NCBI GenBank assembly: GCA_964426675.1
Contig: CAYRRM010000093.1
Span: 1-5,162 of the forward strand
DNA length: 5,162 nt
From: DYMC01 sp035406705
GTDB lineage: Bacteria; Verrucomicrobiota; Lentisphaeria; Victivallales; GWF2-50-93
Direction: 5' to 3'
In this document: positions 5,161-5,162 of the stretch, in pieces
Numbering within the stretch: position 1 is the stretch's first letter
Layout of the letters: each line of letters begins with the position of its first letter
Translations under genes and position numbers: made by a program
The notes under the pieces: generated by a model
Told to the model about the DNA's origin: nothing
Seen by the model: only the letters and a program-made list of their open reading frames with translations
The model's database searches: none

Positions 5161-5162
5161 CT

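Noticed and set aside
1..5162. CRISPR array, tRNA or rRNA genes, riboswitch
   Set aside because: No regularly spaced direct repeats, cloverleaf sequence with a T-loop motif or rRNA-like stretch was seen on either strand.

Overview
The window is AT-rich bacterial DNA. Starts preceded by Shine-Dalgarno sequences, a sigma70-type promoter pair, an AxA-type signal peptide and a lipoprotein signal all point to a bacterium, but nothing fixes the phylum and I name no organism. Intact enzymes alternate with three decayed genes, as expected of an accessory or rearranged region.

Left part (1-1642). Two genes diverge from a 228-base intergenic region: the 5' end of an unrecognised gene running off the left edge (minus strand), and a group II PLP-dependent decarboxylase most like histidine decarboxylase (plus strand). 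Between them are two well-formed promoters placed symmetrically around a perfect 13-base inverted repeat, with one arm at about -34 to -46 of each. It could be a shared control region or the ends of a small palindromic element.

Middle (about 1660-3081). Just after the decarboxylase is a 5'-truncated, frameshifted C-terminal remnant of a metal-dependent amidohydrolase (Amidohydro_2 type). It overlaps by 17 bases the start of a complete multi-pass membrane protein of the DUF1624/heparan-alpha-glucosaminide N-acetyltransferase family. This suggests an older amidohydrolase-DUF1624 operon whose 5' part was lost.

Right part (3105-5162, all minus strand). In order of transcription: the possible end of an upstream gene, a MNT-type nucleotidyltransferase with a one-base frameshift in a run of seven A, a HEPN (DUF86/HepT-like) remnant with an internal TAG that ends exactly at the next gene, an exported phospholipase D-like protein with two HKD motifs, and a small lipoprotein with a Kre9/KNH-like Ig-fold domain. 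A hairpin followed by a T-rich tract lies beyond the lipoprotein. The PLD-like and lipoprotein genes probably form one transcription unit acting in the cell envelope. They appear to have been joined onto a dying MNT-HEPN toxin-antitoxin module.

I see no convincing new defence system. The points most worth checking are the symmetric divergent promoter region, the PLD-lipoprotein pair, and whether the two homopolymer-linked frameshifts are real mutations, programmed slippage or assembly errors.
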